From contig JANVCC010000010.1 in NCBI GenBank assembly GCA_025345505.1, positions 44,217,738 through 44,281,737 on the forward strand: DNA of 64,000 bases. Direction: 5' to 3'. Below the pieces are notes generated by a model. That model ran no database searches. It worked only from the letters and a program-made list of their open reading frames with translations, and had not been told where the DNA came from. Origin of the DNA: Todiramphus chloris collaris (Eukaryota > Chordata > Aves > Coraciiformes > Alcedinidae). This document shows positions 25,506-39,668 of the stretch, piece after piece (positions within the stretch are counted from its first letter, which is position 1; each line of letters begins with the position of its first letter). Position numbers and translations under genes: made by a program.

Positions 25506-26708
25506 AGAACAGATGATCTGCCTATACAACGTTGGTTTGTTGAATTAACAACAGTTGGAATAAAAATCTGGGGCATATTATTATTCCTTGTTACACATTA
25601 CATAAATGACCATTGATCTGTATTTTCATAGTAGCAGAAAGTAAGCTACATTTGTTGTGTATTCCATGGGAACATGGAACTCCAGACATGGAGTTCTAAT
25701 TGCTGTTCAATTATGGAACAAAATGTGTTCTTTCTTCCAAATGAATTTACAAATTCAATTATCTTATAGATAAGGATCTGTCACTGTGTGCTACTTTGAT
25801 TTATCAGGTCCTAAAAGTTGGCATGGATATGTTTATGTTTTTCTAATTAGAGATATCACACAACAAAAATGAATGACAAATATTTAATTTTTTCAGTTTC
25901 ATGTATTATCAAGAAGTTGTTTAGCAAATTTACTGCCAGATCAGGCAGTAAATATTCCTTTCATATTGTTTCTATAAGATTTCTTGTGTTCGTCCAACTT
26001 ATCTTGTATATTTGGAGTCAGCCAAGCAATGTGCATTGAATTACCTCCATGGTTCCTAGATTGCCAGCACAGTTCATTGTCTAATAAGCCACATTTAAAT
26101 GAGTATGCCAGAATCCAGGAAGATATTTGTATGATTTTGAACTATTGGACTCTTTCACAGTTCTGTGTGAAATCTAAAACATTTGATTGCTTGTCATCAA
26201 AGCATACATGCAGTTCATTTCCCTAGCTCACTCAGAGACTGAAAAGCACTAGTATTATAAAGTAATCTGTATAATATTGGCTACATTTGGGACTAGATGA
26301 AGAAAAAGACTCATTTTTAATAGCAAAAGAGCTGTAGGCAATAGTTGAGGTGATCCAGGTAGGTACAAATTCAAGTAGTCTGGCACTGTGTTAAATCCCT
26401 GTAGATTATTTAAATTATTTTGCCAAGACTCAAAGATAAATCTTCTGATAGAAATCTCTTAGAAGAACAATTTCCATCATTTCCCTCTCTTCCCAGTGCA
26501 TGGACCTTTACTGCTGTTATCCTTGTGCAAAAATAATTTTTTTTTAAATCTAGGTTGGCACTATAACTTCATGTGACTTCCCCTAAAAGTTCTTGGTATA
26601 GTTAAACTTCGGAATGGTTGGAGTTTTTGTAGAATTGAGCGAGAGGCTGGAATAAGGAAAGATTACATTATTAAAACATTTGGGAACAATATCAATAGAC
26701 CTAAATAC

Positions 26709-26747
26709 AAAAAAAAAAAAAAAAGAAAAGAAAAAAAGAAAAAAAAA
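26709..26747. repeat. A-rich low-complexity run
   Basis: Sixteen consecutive A followed by A-rich sequence with scattered G. Confidence 0.9.
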
Positions 26748-28363
26748 CTAAATTGGGCTTTTTTTGGGAGTTATTTTAAGTTAATTAAAAGTAGTTTGGA
26801 AATCCTCAATCACATTTTGTCTTAAGAGGTTTTAATCAAATTCATCATTTACTCTTTGGTCTTCCATTGAAAAGATCACTGTTTTTGTAACTAGTGTAAA
26901 GCTAAAAGTTAGAAGTCTTTTTATCAACACTGTATCATATCAACACTGTATGATGGATGTTGGAAAAATTGTAATTACAAAAGAAAATATTCTGTACATT
27001 TTCATCCATGTAATGTACTTATATGTATATGTATCTTATAACTGTAGAAAACACAATACTTCATACTTTACTTAAAATATATTTTATAACTTCTGTTACT
27101 TAAAATTTCAGAGAGAACCTTTAAAATATAGTGTATTACTATTTTATTATATTTTTGTCACAAATATTATTGTGATCTACTGCCTCAAATATTTGCTGCC
27201 CTGAAGAACACTAGGTTGCTACACATTTATTTTTGAGTTGGGAGACATGCCAAAATAGTTCTACTTTATTCATCTATTCAAAATGAAAATACCTATAAAG
27301 CTAGTAATCCAGTTTGTGAATAAAGTGGTCCCATTATCAGAATGATTCTAATAATCTGCCTTTAAAACTAATGGAGCTAATCATTATTTGTTGAGCTTCT
27401 TCGGTCATTTAATTTATACTTTAGTTAGTAAAAGTGGGTTACAATAACTTTAAATCTGACAACCTCTGGGTTACTCTGGAACCTATAATCATCATACAAC
27501 AAGATGAGAGAGGCTCTTCTAGACAGTTTGAGATAACAAAGTGTAAGGTATCTCTGATTCTTCCTGGGAAGAAGGCATGGCCTAAATTACTTCCATCCGT
27601 ATTTTCCAGGGTTCCTTCATTAGTCAAGTTTGCTGCTTTTTGAGAGGTTAGCACCATTAAGAACATTCTGTCAACCAAATGCTGCTGCAGTGTGTGCTGA
27701 CCAAGAATACCATAACATTTTGATGTGTTTTGTCAATGTGTTATCTCTTCAAGTATCCACACCCCATTAGAGATCTTCTCCGGGCTTATAAGGCAAAGAT
27801 ACAGTATATCTGCTTGTGTCAAGAGAGCATTCTCTGAGAAAAAGTGGAGCTGTTGTGAACCCTGTGCATTCCACTAGTTTGTAACTGAAGCATCTGCTGC
27901 AAATACAGAGGTCTAGTCAAAACCAACTTTGTAAGCTGAACTTCATAAGAAATTACTCACTAACGTATCAGGGCATTCTGATTCTTTATGTCCATAAACA
28001 AGGAAATTAAAAAATCTCACATATTATTTTTTGCTGCACTTACATTCTTTGTGAAAATTTAAATCCTTTCTGTGCAGTATCTACTTTCTTGCTAAGTTAT
28101 ATTCTGGTTTTCCTCTTTATTTTCTACCTTCTTCTGACAGTTTGTAGTCACCTTTTTAGACAAACCTCTTCTGCCTCATTTTTTCTCAGATATATGGGGA
28201 GTGTATTTGTCCTCTTTTGCTATTGCCTTCTTTTAACCATGTGAGACATATTTCTGTCATTTTTCCTTTGTCTTTCTGTTATTCATGTTACCAATCTCAG
28301 TGTCATGCCTAGAAAACCCTATATACTTTTGCTTGTCACTAGGTATCTGCTTTTGTTTCTACC

Positions 28364-28382
28364 TTTTTTTTTTTTTTTTTTT
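28364..28382. repeat. Poly(T) run
   Basis: Nineteen consecutive T in the intron. Confidence 0.9.
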
Positions 28383-29196
28383 AATAACTGCCTGGTTTAT
28401 TCTGCACTGTGCATAGAATATTCACATTCTTTCTGACCCACTGTTTCCCTTAAACCCCTACTTTTCTCCTATGTGAAGCAAGCAATTCTTCCTTCACATA
28501 AGAAATAAAGCATAAAAATCACCTTTCCTGGATTGTATGGTTTTGCATTAGTTTAGCTTTTGTTAATTAAACTTTATGTTTCTTGCATTTATATGCAATT
28601 ATTTGCATCTTTGCTTCTTTGCAATGTCTTCAAAATAAAAGTTAAGAAACTAATCAAGATTTCGTACTGTGGCAAATAGATGAATATGTAGACTTTGGGA
28701 ATATTTTTTATTTCAGTAAGGATGGAACATGGAAGAAGGTTAGCTCATTGTTTGCAAGCTTAGCCTCAAAAAATAAACTGCCTCCTGTTAACGTTTTTTA
28801 GGTGTAAAAGACTTGTTTTACACAGCTGAATATTCTAAACCAGAGCTTATAGAAGCAGTGCTTGGCATATATTCTTTTAGTATTTCTGATTAAATTTCAA
28901 GCTTTAAAACCAGTTTGGTTCTAATATTTTCACAAATGTATGCTTTAGAATTTGTTTTTAATTTGAAGATGAGTTAGCTAAAAGATCCAGTGTTAAAATT
29001 TTGCAAATTAGTGATTTTGACTCTGAGTTGCACATGTATTTATGTTGCTTTATTTTAGAAAGTGTAATCCTTTGTGAATAGAAAACCTACTTTTAAAGGT
29101 ATTTTCATTTAGTAAGTGGCTAAAAGGTGAAAAACTGCTTGAAGGAATGAATGAGCTGGGTCTGACCTTTGATTTTAACTTGTTCTTGTCATCTAG

Positions 29197-29298
29197 ACCC
29201 AGCTGTGCGCCTGGCGTTGTTCAAAAACAATGAAAATAAATATCTCCATGTGAAACCACCAAGGAAGACACAGCCTATAAATGCTGGTTACTTTGAAG
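29197..29298 (+). CDS. LRRIQ1: LRRIQ1 exon: VRLALFKNNENK block
   Basis: 102 bp: two bases complete Asp, then 33 codons, then G of a Gly codon. The translation starts DPAVRLALFKNNENKYLHVK and ends INAGYFEG. Mammalian LRRIQ1 has an almost identical VRLALFKNNENK and a GYFE a little later, so identity and reading frame are clear. Acceptor TTGTCATCTAG, donor GTATGA. Confidence 0.95.
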
Positions 29299-32200
29299 GT
29301 ATGAACAAGTATTTCACTTTATCTCTATGCATGTAAGCATATATGTCTTGTAATGTCTTAAGCAAGACTACTTGAAATCTAAATATGCACAAATAGAAGG
29401 CAGGAGTTTAAAGTCCTTATCTGTCCCTGAGTATCTCAAGTTACAGCAGTGTAACATTTCAATTTCAAGTCATTGGGGAGGGTGGGGGATGCTCCTAGAG
29501 ATTAATCTTGTAATGAACTGGTGCCTATTTTACTTATTTATTATTAAGGGTTCATCATTAAGGTAATCATAATTAAAAAAAAAAAAAAACCTTATCACAG
29601 AGGCATAAAATACAAAACACTATAATAAAATTGTATAAATTAAATATCGCTTCAAATTCTTCATCTCATTGTCACCTTTTCTGAAGCTAGCTATTCATTC
29701 CTAGCAATCATTAACATGGTTTTACTTCACAAGTACTCCCTGAAAACCCATCATTTGACAAAAGTCAGGAAAAGCATCTTCAACATGTAAATATAAAATT
29801 GACTTTCCAAACACTTTTAAATTCTGATTTAGCTCTTTTTCTGTTGTAATTCATGTTAAAACTCTTGTTGGCTTCAGTACAACTTGAATAAGGCCAAGTC
29901 TATTTTAAGTACCGTTGTTTTAAGAAGCTGAGCATCTCCAGGGGCATTGTTTTTAGACTATCTTGATTCCTTTTGTAACTCAAAAGTGTGTTCAGAATGT
30001 TGTCACCTCTGTCTTTTTGTGTCTTTCAAAGACAAAGATATATGCTCTCTTATTTATTCCCACTCCCACAAAGTAAAATAAAAACCAATAATGCTATATT
30101 AACATTCACTGCATGAGTACAGAAATCAGAACCTGTCTGAGACTATCCCTGACCTGCAATTCTGTCAATTAAGCTAGTTATATGAAAGTCTAGATTTGGC
30201 TTACATTCATGATCCCATGCTTGAATTTGTTTAGAAACAATTCTAGGTGAATTCTGAAGAACAAAAATGTTTACACTATTATATGCCTTGGATCCAACTA
30301 TGACTTTATCTAGAATATAAACAATCTGTACATGTATGCTGTGCCTGATTTAGCATTTCCAGTGTCTTCTATCTGTTCCTGTGGCATATCATTATATGCC
30401 AGAATGCATCATGTACTGAAGAAACAGGACATGCAAATTCCTGCAAAACACTGGATGCCCAAAGACTACAAGCAGTAGTGTGAATGTACAAAACCATGTC
30501 AAGGTGATAAGCTTGGTGCCAAGCTCAGTACCCTAAAGCCTGTGTAGGTTTAGCTTAGCTTTCCTGCCACCAGTTTACCTGTTCCTGCCTGGAGACATTT
30601 CCCATTCTTTTGGAAAGCCAAAGTATTTATTCTAAATATTACCAAAATTACTTTTTGAATGCATGAAGAGAAGGCATCATAGCAGTTTAGATATCAAAAG
30701 GCAAGAACTGTAGTGGCACTCTTGTTTATCTTTCATTTCAAGGACCACTGTACTCCTTTGGTCAGCTAATAAACTGATTTATTTTTCAGCATTTTTTTAA
30801 TTGGGTGTTATATGCAATCTGCTGAGCCTTTAAGAAGACAAAGCAATACTCTTCTGCTTGACCAGAATATAAAATTGTCCTTCTACCTGAGGCATTACTA
30901 TTTCAGATGGTATAGTCAGAAAACAATTGGTTATGGATTAGAACCCAGAGTACAGCACAAAGCATTTATTTATGTGTATGTGAGATACCATTAGACAGAA
31001 CTAAGAGTTTCTCAATTTAAAATTTGGCAATGTTTTGCATGTTATCTACTACAGAGCAAAACACCTGCATGATAATTTCACAGAGTTGTGTTATCGGTAA
31101 TTTTTTCCCTCACTCACAGAAAAGCTTGTTTCCCATTTCCCCTTTCTCACCTTTTGACCATTTCTTCCTCTTTTGCCGGGAATGGATTTCTTTGGGTCTG
31201 TTCTGCGATGGGAGTTCTTTCTGTAACAAGAAGGTGGAATGTGTTCACTCTGTATCCATAAATCTTGTGGACACCGTATTTTACGTCAAAAGAGAACACA
31301 AACCAGTCCATTGCATGGTGGAAATAAACTTCCTCCATTCAAGCCCTTTTACCTTCACAGACTGGTAGTCAGTGCTCTGGTAGAAAATTTAATTCCAATC
31401 CATCTTCTTCATAAACCACTAAATAAATCTAAAAACAAAAAGCTCATTCCAAATATTTCTGCTTTCTTTCTTTAAATTGGGAAATGCAGGGAGAAACTAT
31501 AGCATCAATAGCAAGTACACATGTGTTATCTGTTAAATAACAGAATCACTACTTTTGAAAGGGGATGCCCTCGGAAGTGAAACAATTAGAACAGTTTTAG
31601 ATTTTCAAACTGGAACACATCATGGTAGTGAATATTTAAGAGGTAATCTAGTTAAGAAGTATGATGAATGTCTTTTGTCTTCATTATGTCTTTGGTTTGT
31701 TTTTAAAAATACAAATAAGACGAAAAGGAATTAAAAAAAAAAGGTTATAAAATTTAAGTGGGAAAAGGAATGAGCTTAGTATCTGATTCTTGTGTGTTTC
31801 TGAGATAAAGGTTATATTCTGTCATAATTTAACTTCTCACGTAAGTTACCTGCATCATATAAACAGTGTTGTATTATGCCATGTCTGTAAAAGAATATCT
31901 GAACACAGTGAAGACGTAATGTTTATGCAATAATCAACTATTTCCCTGTTTAAAAAGTTGTGATGAGCTGATATGCAAAATGTTGGCATCCAGTTTTGAA
32001 AACTTGTGCATAATGTTAATCCCATGGGACAAATAATATAACCAATTTGACATACACATTGTAGGAAAATACATTTTCAAAACTTGAGTGATGTGATCAT
32101 ATTTTATTAAATTTTAGAAGAGTCATCATGCTTTACTGATGTTATAAAAATTCCCACAGGGTACCATTATTTCATACTGGTATCACAATAGCACACAAAA

Positions 32201-32336
32201 GGTAGTCAGAGACAAACCCCTTTCTATTGCATGCTTCATCAACTGCGTGAGGAAACGTTCCGACAGACAAGAACTTGCCATTTAAAAATACAAGTGACAT
32301 GTGAAAGCATGAACCATAGAAATGTAATTAAATATG

Positions 32337-32505
32337 TGTTAGTGTATATGTGTGTGTATGTGTGCATGTGTCAATACATAAAATATAGGTGTGTATTGTA
32401 TACAAATACATATGCATATATATATGCACACAAATATGTATGGATATACCATAAGTAGGTATATGAATTCAATAAACACAGCACACTTTTATATATATAT
32501 ATGTT
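32337..32505. repeat. TG/TA-rich low-complexity tract
   Basis: Alternating purine-pyrimidine sequence: GTGTATGTGTG, CATATATATATGC, then TATATATATATATG at about 32,490-32,503. Imperfect copies with several interruptions. Confidence 0.8.
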
Positions 32506-35500
32506 TTGAAAGTAAATTAAGTTATGAACAATTTACTTTGGTGTAATTTGTAGTATCAACATGCATTTTGTAATCCTAATGCTTTGTGTCTAGATGTTAT
32601 TTCAGTTCCTTTAAAATTAATTCAATGCACATGGTCATTGTGAAGTTCAGATTCATTAAATCATAACTATAAATTGTGATTATATATTATAATTAATAAA
32701 TCATAATTATACATTGTGACATTAACTTCCGTAGGTTGTAAAGTAAGACACAGAATATTCAAGTATGAATATGTGTTTACTGCTTCACTTAAAATACTAC
32801 AGCCTGATCAAAAACCTGAAGACAGATGAAAGCCTGAAAACATATTTTCACTTCTGATGATTTGCTGGACATTTCCTGGGATTATGTATATTACACTGCT
32901 TTTCTTTGGTGTGATAGGGTTATGCTTCCAGCACGGTTGTTGTGTTTCGGTTACTGCTGGTTAGTTGACAACCAAAATATGCCAGCCTACTGTTTTTGTG
33001 AACATTCTTGGAGATGACTGGTTTTTTTGTAGATGGTGACATTCCAAAGATCTCAAAATTTTGGGAACATTCTAAGAAACACAGATAATTTTCATCTTCC
33101 TGTTTTGCAGAAAAGCATATTTTTAGAAAGCTTTATGACTGCATCACCTCTTGCAGTCTGGAGGCTATTTTAATTACTGATTTAACATAAAATAGTCTTG
33201 ACTACTTTGGTTAAAGTAGAACAGGAATTGAAGGAAGAATCTATCCTTGATTCCTTCTCTTTTCTTGGGAAGTTCCAATTAGTCCTAGCTGAATGTATAA
33301 CAGAGCATCTCTGTCAGCTACAGGTCTGTAATTACAGGACCTGTAATTTCATTTGCTCAAAGAAAGGGTAGCTACTTTTCCAACCAACAGTGTGAGTGCT
33401 TTGTCCCAGTACAGCAGCTCAAAACTAAAGAGGGAGCCCCAAGACCTAGCACACTGTTTTGCTACAAGCTTTGGGAACAGTATATGTCTTTTGGCATCCT
33501 CTTTAATCCATCTACCTCAAAAATTTGGTGGATAATACAATTAATTTCTGTTCAGTACATGGCAAGATAGATTTCAATCTGTAGGGCAAGTTGGAAGAAT
33601 GCAGTCAATCAGCTGAAAGTCCAATCGAACTATTCCAATCCAAGTATTAATTGGATACAATTCACTTAGATTCTCAGGATTTCATAGACTATGCTCCAAT
33701 TAATTATGTAGATTAAGTGATTTATTGGCACATACATTACATTTATTTTTAGTCATATCCATAACCATCAGTGTCACATCTATACCATATACTTCAAAGA
33801 AGTGGAAACAATACAATTTTACTTCATCCAGGAATGCGCACAATGGCCAATGCCACAAAGTTAAACTATATTAAAAATGCATTGGATTATGTTTTCAGGA
33901 TATGTTTACTGTAGTTTGGGAACCAATAGTTCTAATTGGCAGTACTTTATTTCCTCTCATTTTATGCTCATTGGTGACTAAAGAAAATGTAATGTGTATC
34001 ATGCTAAGACAGATTTCACCAATACAAATTTGATAATGAACAGAGTATGCTTTCTCAGGTGGCTTTTAATTATGGAAATATTTATTCATTTCTCTTTAAA
34101 TTCTTAGTAGAAATAACATTTATTTTTCATGTTGGAACAAGAGGTAAAATGATCTTATGATTATGTCATATGATTGGAAGATAAATGTCAAAGATCCATT
34201 TAAAGTTGTCTTTTTTCCAGATTTCTGATAGTTAACAGTTATGAAACTCTTGTAGTTTCAAGTGAAAAAACATTCTTATAGATTATTACTACTAGAGCTA
34301 ATTAAAAATGTGAACTTGAGACTTTGGACAGTGGTAATTTAAGGTTACATTTGAGTAAATTATGTGAGCTTATTAAAACATTTTTACATAATGATCAACA
34401 TAGTTTATAAGGTTTTCTGTGTTATGAAATATGAATACATTGAAGAAAAATTATATGTGGTAATTAAATAGAAATTATATTGATTCAAATCACTGATACT
34501 TTTAACTATCTACATATGAGTTAAGAGAAGGTACTGAGAGTTGAATGCTAATACTAATCTTTTTCTGTGCTTTAAAGATGTTGCTTGTTATTTATGAGTT
34601 TTTAAAAAATACACTGAACTATAGCTAATGATTTATGTTAGCTGTTTTCATCTTAAAAAAATTAGCTGTTTTCAATGGAAAAATATAAATGGCATCAACT
34701 CCCAAGAAGCACATTGTTTGTAAACATCCATTTTCTAAATTAATTCATCTTTTATTGAGCTGTGGTCTGAAAAGGATTAATACCCACATTCTAAATCTAG
34801 TCTTGCTGCAATTCTACTATCTGAATTGCCATGTTTATAGTACAAAGCAATTATTACATATCTCCCAGGCTTTAAATTTGTACGCCACATTAGTGAAGCA
34901 GTTTCTAAACCATATGGTAGTGACAAAAATGACAGAATAATGCATTTCCATAGAATGTAAGGTCTATCCTGAAATGTGATGAAAATGCATTAAAGAAACC
35001 TGTAGACTGGAAGGGGATCTATCTTTTAAAATCATAATTCTATGGCTTTGTTTCTTATTATTTAGTTTGAGCTCACACAACAGAACTCTTGCATTGAAAT
35101 ATTTTCTCATTTTAGGGAATTAATGGCTCTCCACCAACCCTTTAACATGTAAAATGAGTAGGTTACTTGTGTCCAGTACATCCAAAAAGAGCCAGGATAA
35201 AATAAACATAAGGAGTTGGATATCTTGGAAAAAAATCTGTCATGGGTTTGGGTTAATCATCTCCAGAAGAAATTCAACTTGATGCCTGAAATGTAAGACT
35301 TCTTGGAGAAAGCAGTAAAGCCTGAGGCAGTGTTGATCTGAAGGAGTGCTCTCCATGGGTCAGAGCTGCTCTGCTGGCAAAGTGCAAACCCAGTTCACAA
35401 CAGCGGTACGCTGAAAAGTTGTAAAAGACTGCAGGGGCCTTACAGTGCACGCACTCAAGCTTTAGTTACATAGTTCTAGTGGCCTGGTTTCTTATTATAA

Positions 35501-37382
35501 AATAAAACTAAAAAATAAAATCTGTGCCTAATTTTCTAGCCTCCTGTCCATCAATGATACTTGCAGGATTTTTCCAGTATTCGTGGAATGAAGCAATCCT
35601 AAAATTATGGTATATGTTTAAAGATAAATATGTAAAACATCATTTATGTGCATTTATGCAGTTCACTTATGTGTCTGCATATTTAGAAATCATCTAGACA
35701 CATGACATTTTTTATTAGTATTCTTTCTTTTCACATTCAATTAAAAAAAAAAAATAAAATAAAAGAATTTTCTATTTGCCTGAAGTTCCTGAACCGGAGG
35801 TACTTGCCATAGATGCATACCAACATAATATGAATTCTCACTGTGATTCTAGTCTTCAGGGTTCCTGTATTCATATGTTAAAGGTTTCTGACCACATATT
35901 TTAATTGCCTGTGTGTTCTCTCTTTGTTTCTGTCTTTACTGTTTTGCAGACCTTGGCAATTTGTGGTGATATAAGGACTTTATTAATGCTTATCAGACTT
36001 AAATGTGGTCTCTAAGCTAGAAAGCATATGTGTTTGTTCCAACAAACTTACAAAACTTGGATTTTATACAATATGTAGGCTGTGCTTTCACAAGGTAGAA
36101 ATTTACCGGTCTGCAGTTTACCAGGAACTGCACATTTGAAGAAAAAACAACAACCAAACATTCTTACTGCTTTTTTGCTACTGCCAATGATGCCTTCATT
36201 GGGAATGAGATTTCACCTGAAATGTCATCAGAGATTGAAAACTATTTTTTCTCCATTTTGAATGAGGTAACCCAATATTTCAGATAGCTTTATTTACATT
36301 TCCAAGCTCCAGCTTCTGTTTTTTCTCCTTTCCTTGGCATTTTTAGTCCAAAAGCTAGGTAGTGTAGATATCTGCATCTCAGCCAATCTATATGTAAAGG
36401 AGTTGACTCCATGTTCAGAGCTTTTAATACTACATAAGGCAATCATTTTGGATGAATAGACCCCTGAGTATCGAAGCATTTCAAATCCTTTTTCATTTGA
36501 CCATTCAGTGACCTGATAACTATTTCCTGTCCCTAAGTAAGGTTGTGACCCAGGTCTTAGAGTGCAAAAGACAGATAATTTTAGCAACAAGTTAAATCCA
36601 AATGGATTTGGTTGCAGGGGGTAAGGGAGAAGAGGTTTGGTGAAATTCCTCTAAAATAAAGTTGTACAGCACTTGGACTTAATACGTTTAGTTAAAAGTA
36701 ATTGTCAAATTTGTTGCCATCTGTTTGTATGCCTGGGGACTGTAGTCAATATTGGGGTTTGTTTATTTGTTTTGCTTTTACTGAACAATACTCAATACTC
36801 TTTTTACACTTCAGAAAAACAATTGCTAATTAAGGGGTTATTAAAAGTGCATTTTCAGATACATTCCAATCATTTTCCAAAGTGAGTATTTCAAACATTA
36901 AAATCATATTGGTGTACAAATGGTATTTTAGCATAGGCCACAGAAAAATGTATGTTCTGAGTCCATAAAAGCATCATGAATGTTGCATTGCACCAATGTT
37001 CATCTTGCAAAAGAATTTCCATTCTGTATGGAGCTATGAATAAGGAATATAATGTATTCTTTGAAATAGTTTATGGGTAGAAATCTTGTTTCAGTTGGAC
37101 AACATGATGCATTTTAAATCACTTTTAAAGAAATGTTTTCTGTAGCTATGCATTTTAATAGCAATGCCTCTGAACACTTTAAGTACTTTTAGAGGTGAAT
37201 TAAAAGAAGGCCTTCACCCCAGAACTTTGCATTGATTTGAAAATGTAGTTGATTAAAATTTCTTAAAAGGGGATTCTTTTTTTTCTATCTATGAACGTTA
37301 AGGAGAATAGTTTTAATTGTCCTAAACTCCAGTGTTAAGGAGAATGTTAATGAGGTCAGAGATCTACAACATTCCACATTTG

Positions 37383-37418
37383 TACGTGTTTAGTACTGAA
37401 TACGTGTTTAGTACTGAA
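37383..37418. repeat. 18-bp perfect tandem duplication
   Basis: TACGTGTTTAGTACTGAA occurs twice head to tail. A third degenerate start (TACATGTTTA) follows. Confidence 0.95.
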
Positions 37419-39380
37419 TACATGTTTAAGTCTTTTTCTTTTTTACAAGTAATAATGTTGTTGTTCAGATACATGGTATATTCTGGTAATATGCAACATT
37501 TTTTAAGAAGAACATTAAGATTCTATTATTGAAATCTGGCTATTAAAAATTTTATGCAGTCCTATACCTTTTACAAGTTATATGTAATCTGTAAAATAGT
37601 ATACATGATATAGATATGATTTTGCAAGAAATTGCAAGTAACTCAAATATTTTAATAAATATGTACAGTCATGCAGTGATATCTGTGTAATTTCTATGCT
37701 GTTTTATTTCTATAATGCGTATCTTCCAACTTCATAACTTTACAGTTCAATTCTTACTCTGTGCAATACAGAAACATTTTAGCAGTTGTTTGAAATTCAT
37801 AGTTTGTTCTATTTTGATGTACGCACTGCAGATATTTCATGTGGCTTATGTGTATAAAAAAGGTAGAAATACTGCATTTTCCAGTTATTTTTCTATATTT
37901 TTTCTCATATTCTTAAGAAGGGCTGCAGGCAAAGATAAAAATTGTATTTACCTGACAGTTTAGAATAGTTTTTCCTATGCAGGTTTATTGTCAGGTTAAT
38001 AAATCCAACGTGATTATAATTTCATAGATCTCTAAATCTGTAGAATCTTGTAGATTATCCTGTCTAGATAATGAGATAAATTCCAAGTAGCCAGACAAAA
38101 GAAGTACTTTATTTTACTTTACAATCATCATTAAACAAGCATATTATTAATAACTTCAAAATTTTTTAATGGTTTCTAAATACAGATTGAGTATCAGGGT
38201 TACTAAGAAACTGACTATGGAAAATCATTTCCCTAAAACTCTTGCATGCTTTTTGTTTTCTAAGAAAGCTTTGTAATTTTCAATTTATAAAGAGACCAGG
38301 GATATCTTTTGTCTAGGGTAGAAATTACATTAACTTTTAAAAAGGGGGAATTTAAACACTATTGTGTATTTCAAAGTTAAATTTACTGAGAATTTGTTCT
38401 AGTAGCTGATGTATTTTTTGTAATTGAGAAATTCATAGTGAATGTAAAAAGAAAGGAAGCTATGTGCTACTAAGGCAGAAAGTTCTGATTTAACCTACCA
38501 ATGACCTGGCTTTGTTTGTTCAGATGACAGTTCTAAAAGTGTGCAGAGAATATTCCCTTTTAATACAGTTATTTGCCGCAAGCCGTGACCTCACTGCCTG
38601 TCAGGGAGCAGGTCTGAATTGGCCCTTTCTCTGATATCGTGACATTGCTTCTGTTGCCTCGATTGTGACCTCTGATTGCATGATACCCCTGAGAGTTCAA
38701 TTTAATAAGCGTGACTCCTGACTCTTAGCCAGGTCTGCCTTCTTAGGTTTTGTCAGACTCTACTTGTACTCTGGTCTACATACGCTAAAACACTGCATAG
38801 GCTGTCATCACACTATGTGAGTTGTGTGCACTCTATTCAAACTTCTCTTTCAAACTTATTTAATTTATTGAAAATGGAAATAGATATAAAAGCTTACTTG
38901 GAATAAATTTTTAAAGGTTGTTTCTTTCACAGTTATGGCTGCTCAGGATTTTTGGGTTTTATATCTTTGCACAAATAGTTACTATTATTTCACTGTATTA
39001 CTGAGCAAGCTTGTTATCCAAGCATAATACTAGTTCCTTACTTTTAAATTTGTTTTATTTCCCCTATGAGAGTGTTATGTGTTTCTATGATTTCCCATGA
39101 ACAATAAGTTTGTTCATTATGATGAGGAATAGTAGGGGCAAATCCCCTTTTTTCATTGCATTATATGGTTGCACAAGGAAACAGTACTGATGAGCACACA
39201 GAACACTGTGAGATGTAGTTATTCAGGACTAGCCAGGTGAAAGCTGAAGAATCTATTTGGAATCCAGGAGAAGGTGAGTAGGATTAAGATTTTTTTAAAT
39301 ACAATTGAAAATTAGATATCTTGGATTTAGTGACTAATTTGCTACATCATTGCATTCTTTTCTCTTCCTTTCTTCCTCTT

Positions 39381-39668
39381 CTAGACAGAATCCTGAAGGA
39401 GTCTGTTCAGAGACCTGTCTGCCTTGAGGATGATGATGCTATTCAGACATTTCTCCAGTTTTAGTATCACTCGATGCATTTGCTGAACCAGAATATGGAG
39501 AAGAAGTTCAAAGATTTGAAAGAGAGTTTCAAGAACCGTGGTACAAGTTACAGACAAGTTTCTGTATTTAGTTACATACATTTTTGTCTTTTCATTGCAG
39601 ATACATATAGCTTTTTCTAGTCTATGTATCAGTACCTGTAACATACTGCTTCTGATCATTGTATTTAG
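39381..39668 (-). other. Possible antisense terminal exon (unrecognised, 95 codons)
   Basis: On the minus strand a strong acceptor-like stretch (TTTTTCTGCTTTTCTGAACAG) ends at 39,669. It is followed by 95 open codons beginning LNTMIRSSMLQVLIHRLEKA and ending SLNRLLQDSV before a stop at 39,381-39,383. The predicted product is helical, with leucines spaced as in an amphipathic helix. The block is richer in GC than its surroundings. I do not recognise the protein. Part of the same DNA is also open on the plus strand (39,387-39,461 and 39,455-39,568, different frames), so the coding strand is uncertain and it may be chance. Confidence 0.22.

Larger units (their letters stand above)
21226..29196 (+). 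other. LRRIQ1: LRRIQ1 intron of 8.0 kb, phase 1
   Basis: AT-rich and mostly unique. It contains a 17-bp tandem duplication (23,951-23,984), an A/C-biased tract with a minus-strand G-quadruplex motif (25,331-25,505), A-rich runs (26,709-26,747) and a 19-T run (28,364-28,382). I recognise no CR1 copy in it. No exon was found. Confidence 0.75.

Noticed and set aside
25305-25576. Minus-strand open frames rich in F, G, V, C, L
   Set aside because: Translation of the A/C-biased low-complexity tract.
39227-39273. Plus-strand block ending CCAGGAGAAG before a GTGAGT donor
   Set aside because: Entry phase does not fit the LRRIQ1 exon ending at 29,298 and the frame meets stops, so it is not an LRRIQ1 exon; a noncoding exon cannot be excluded.
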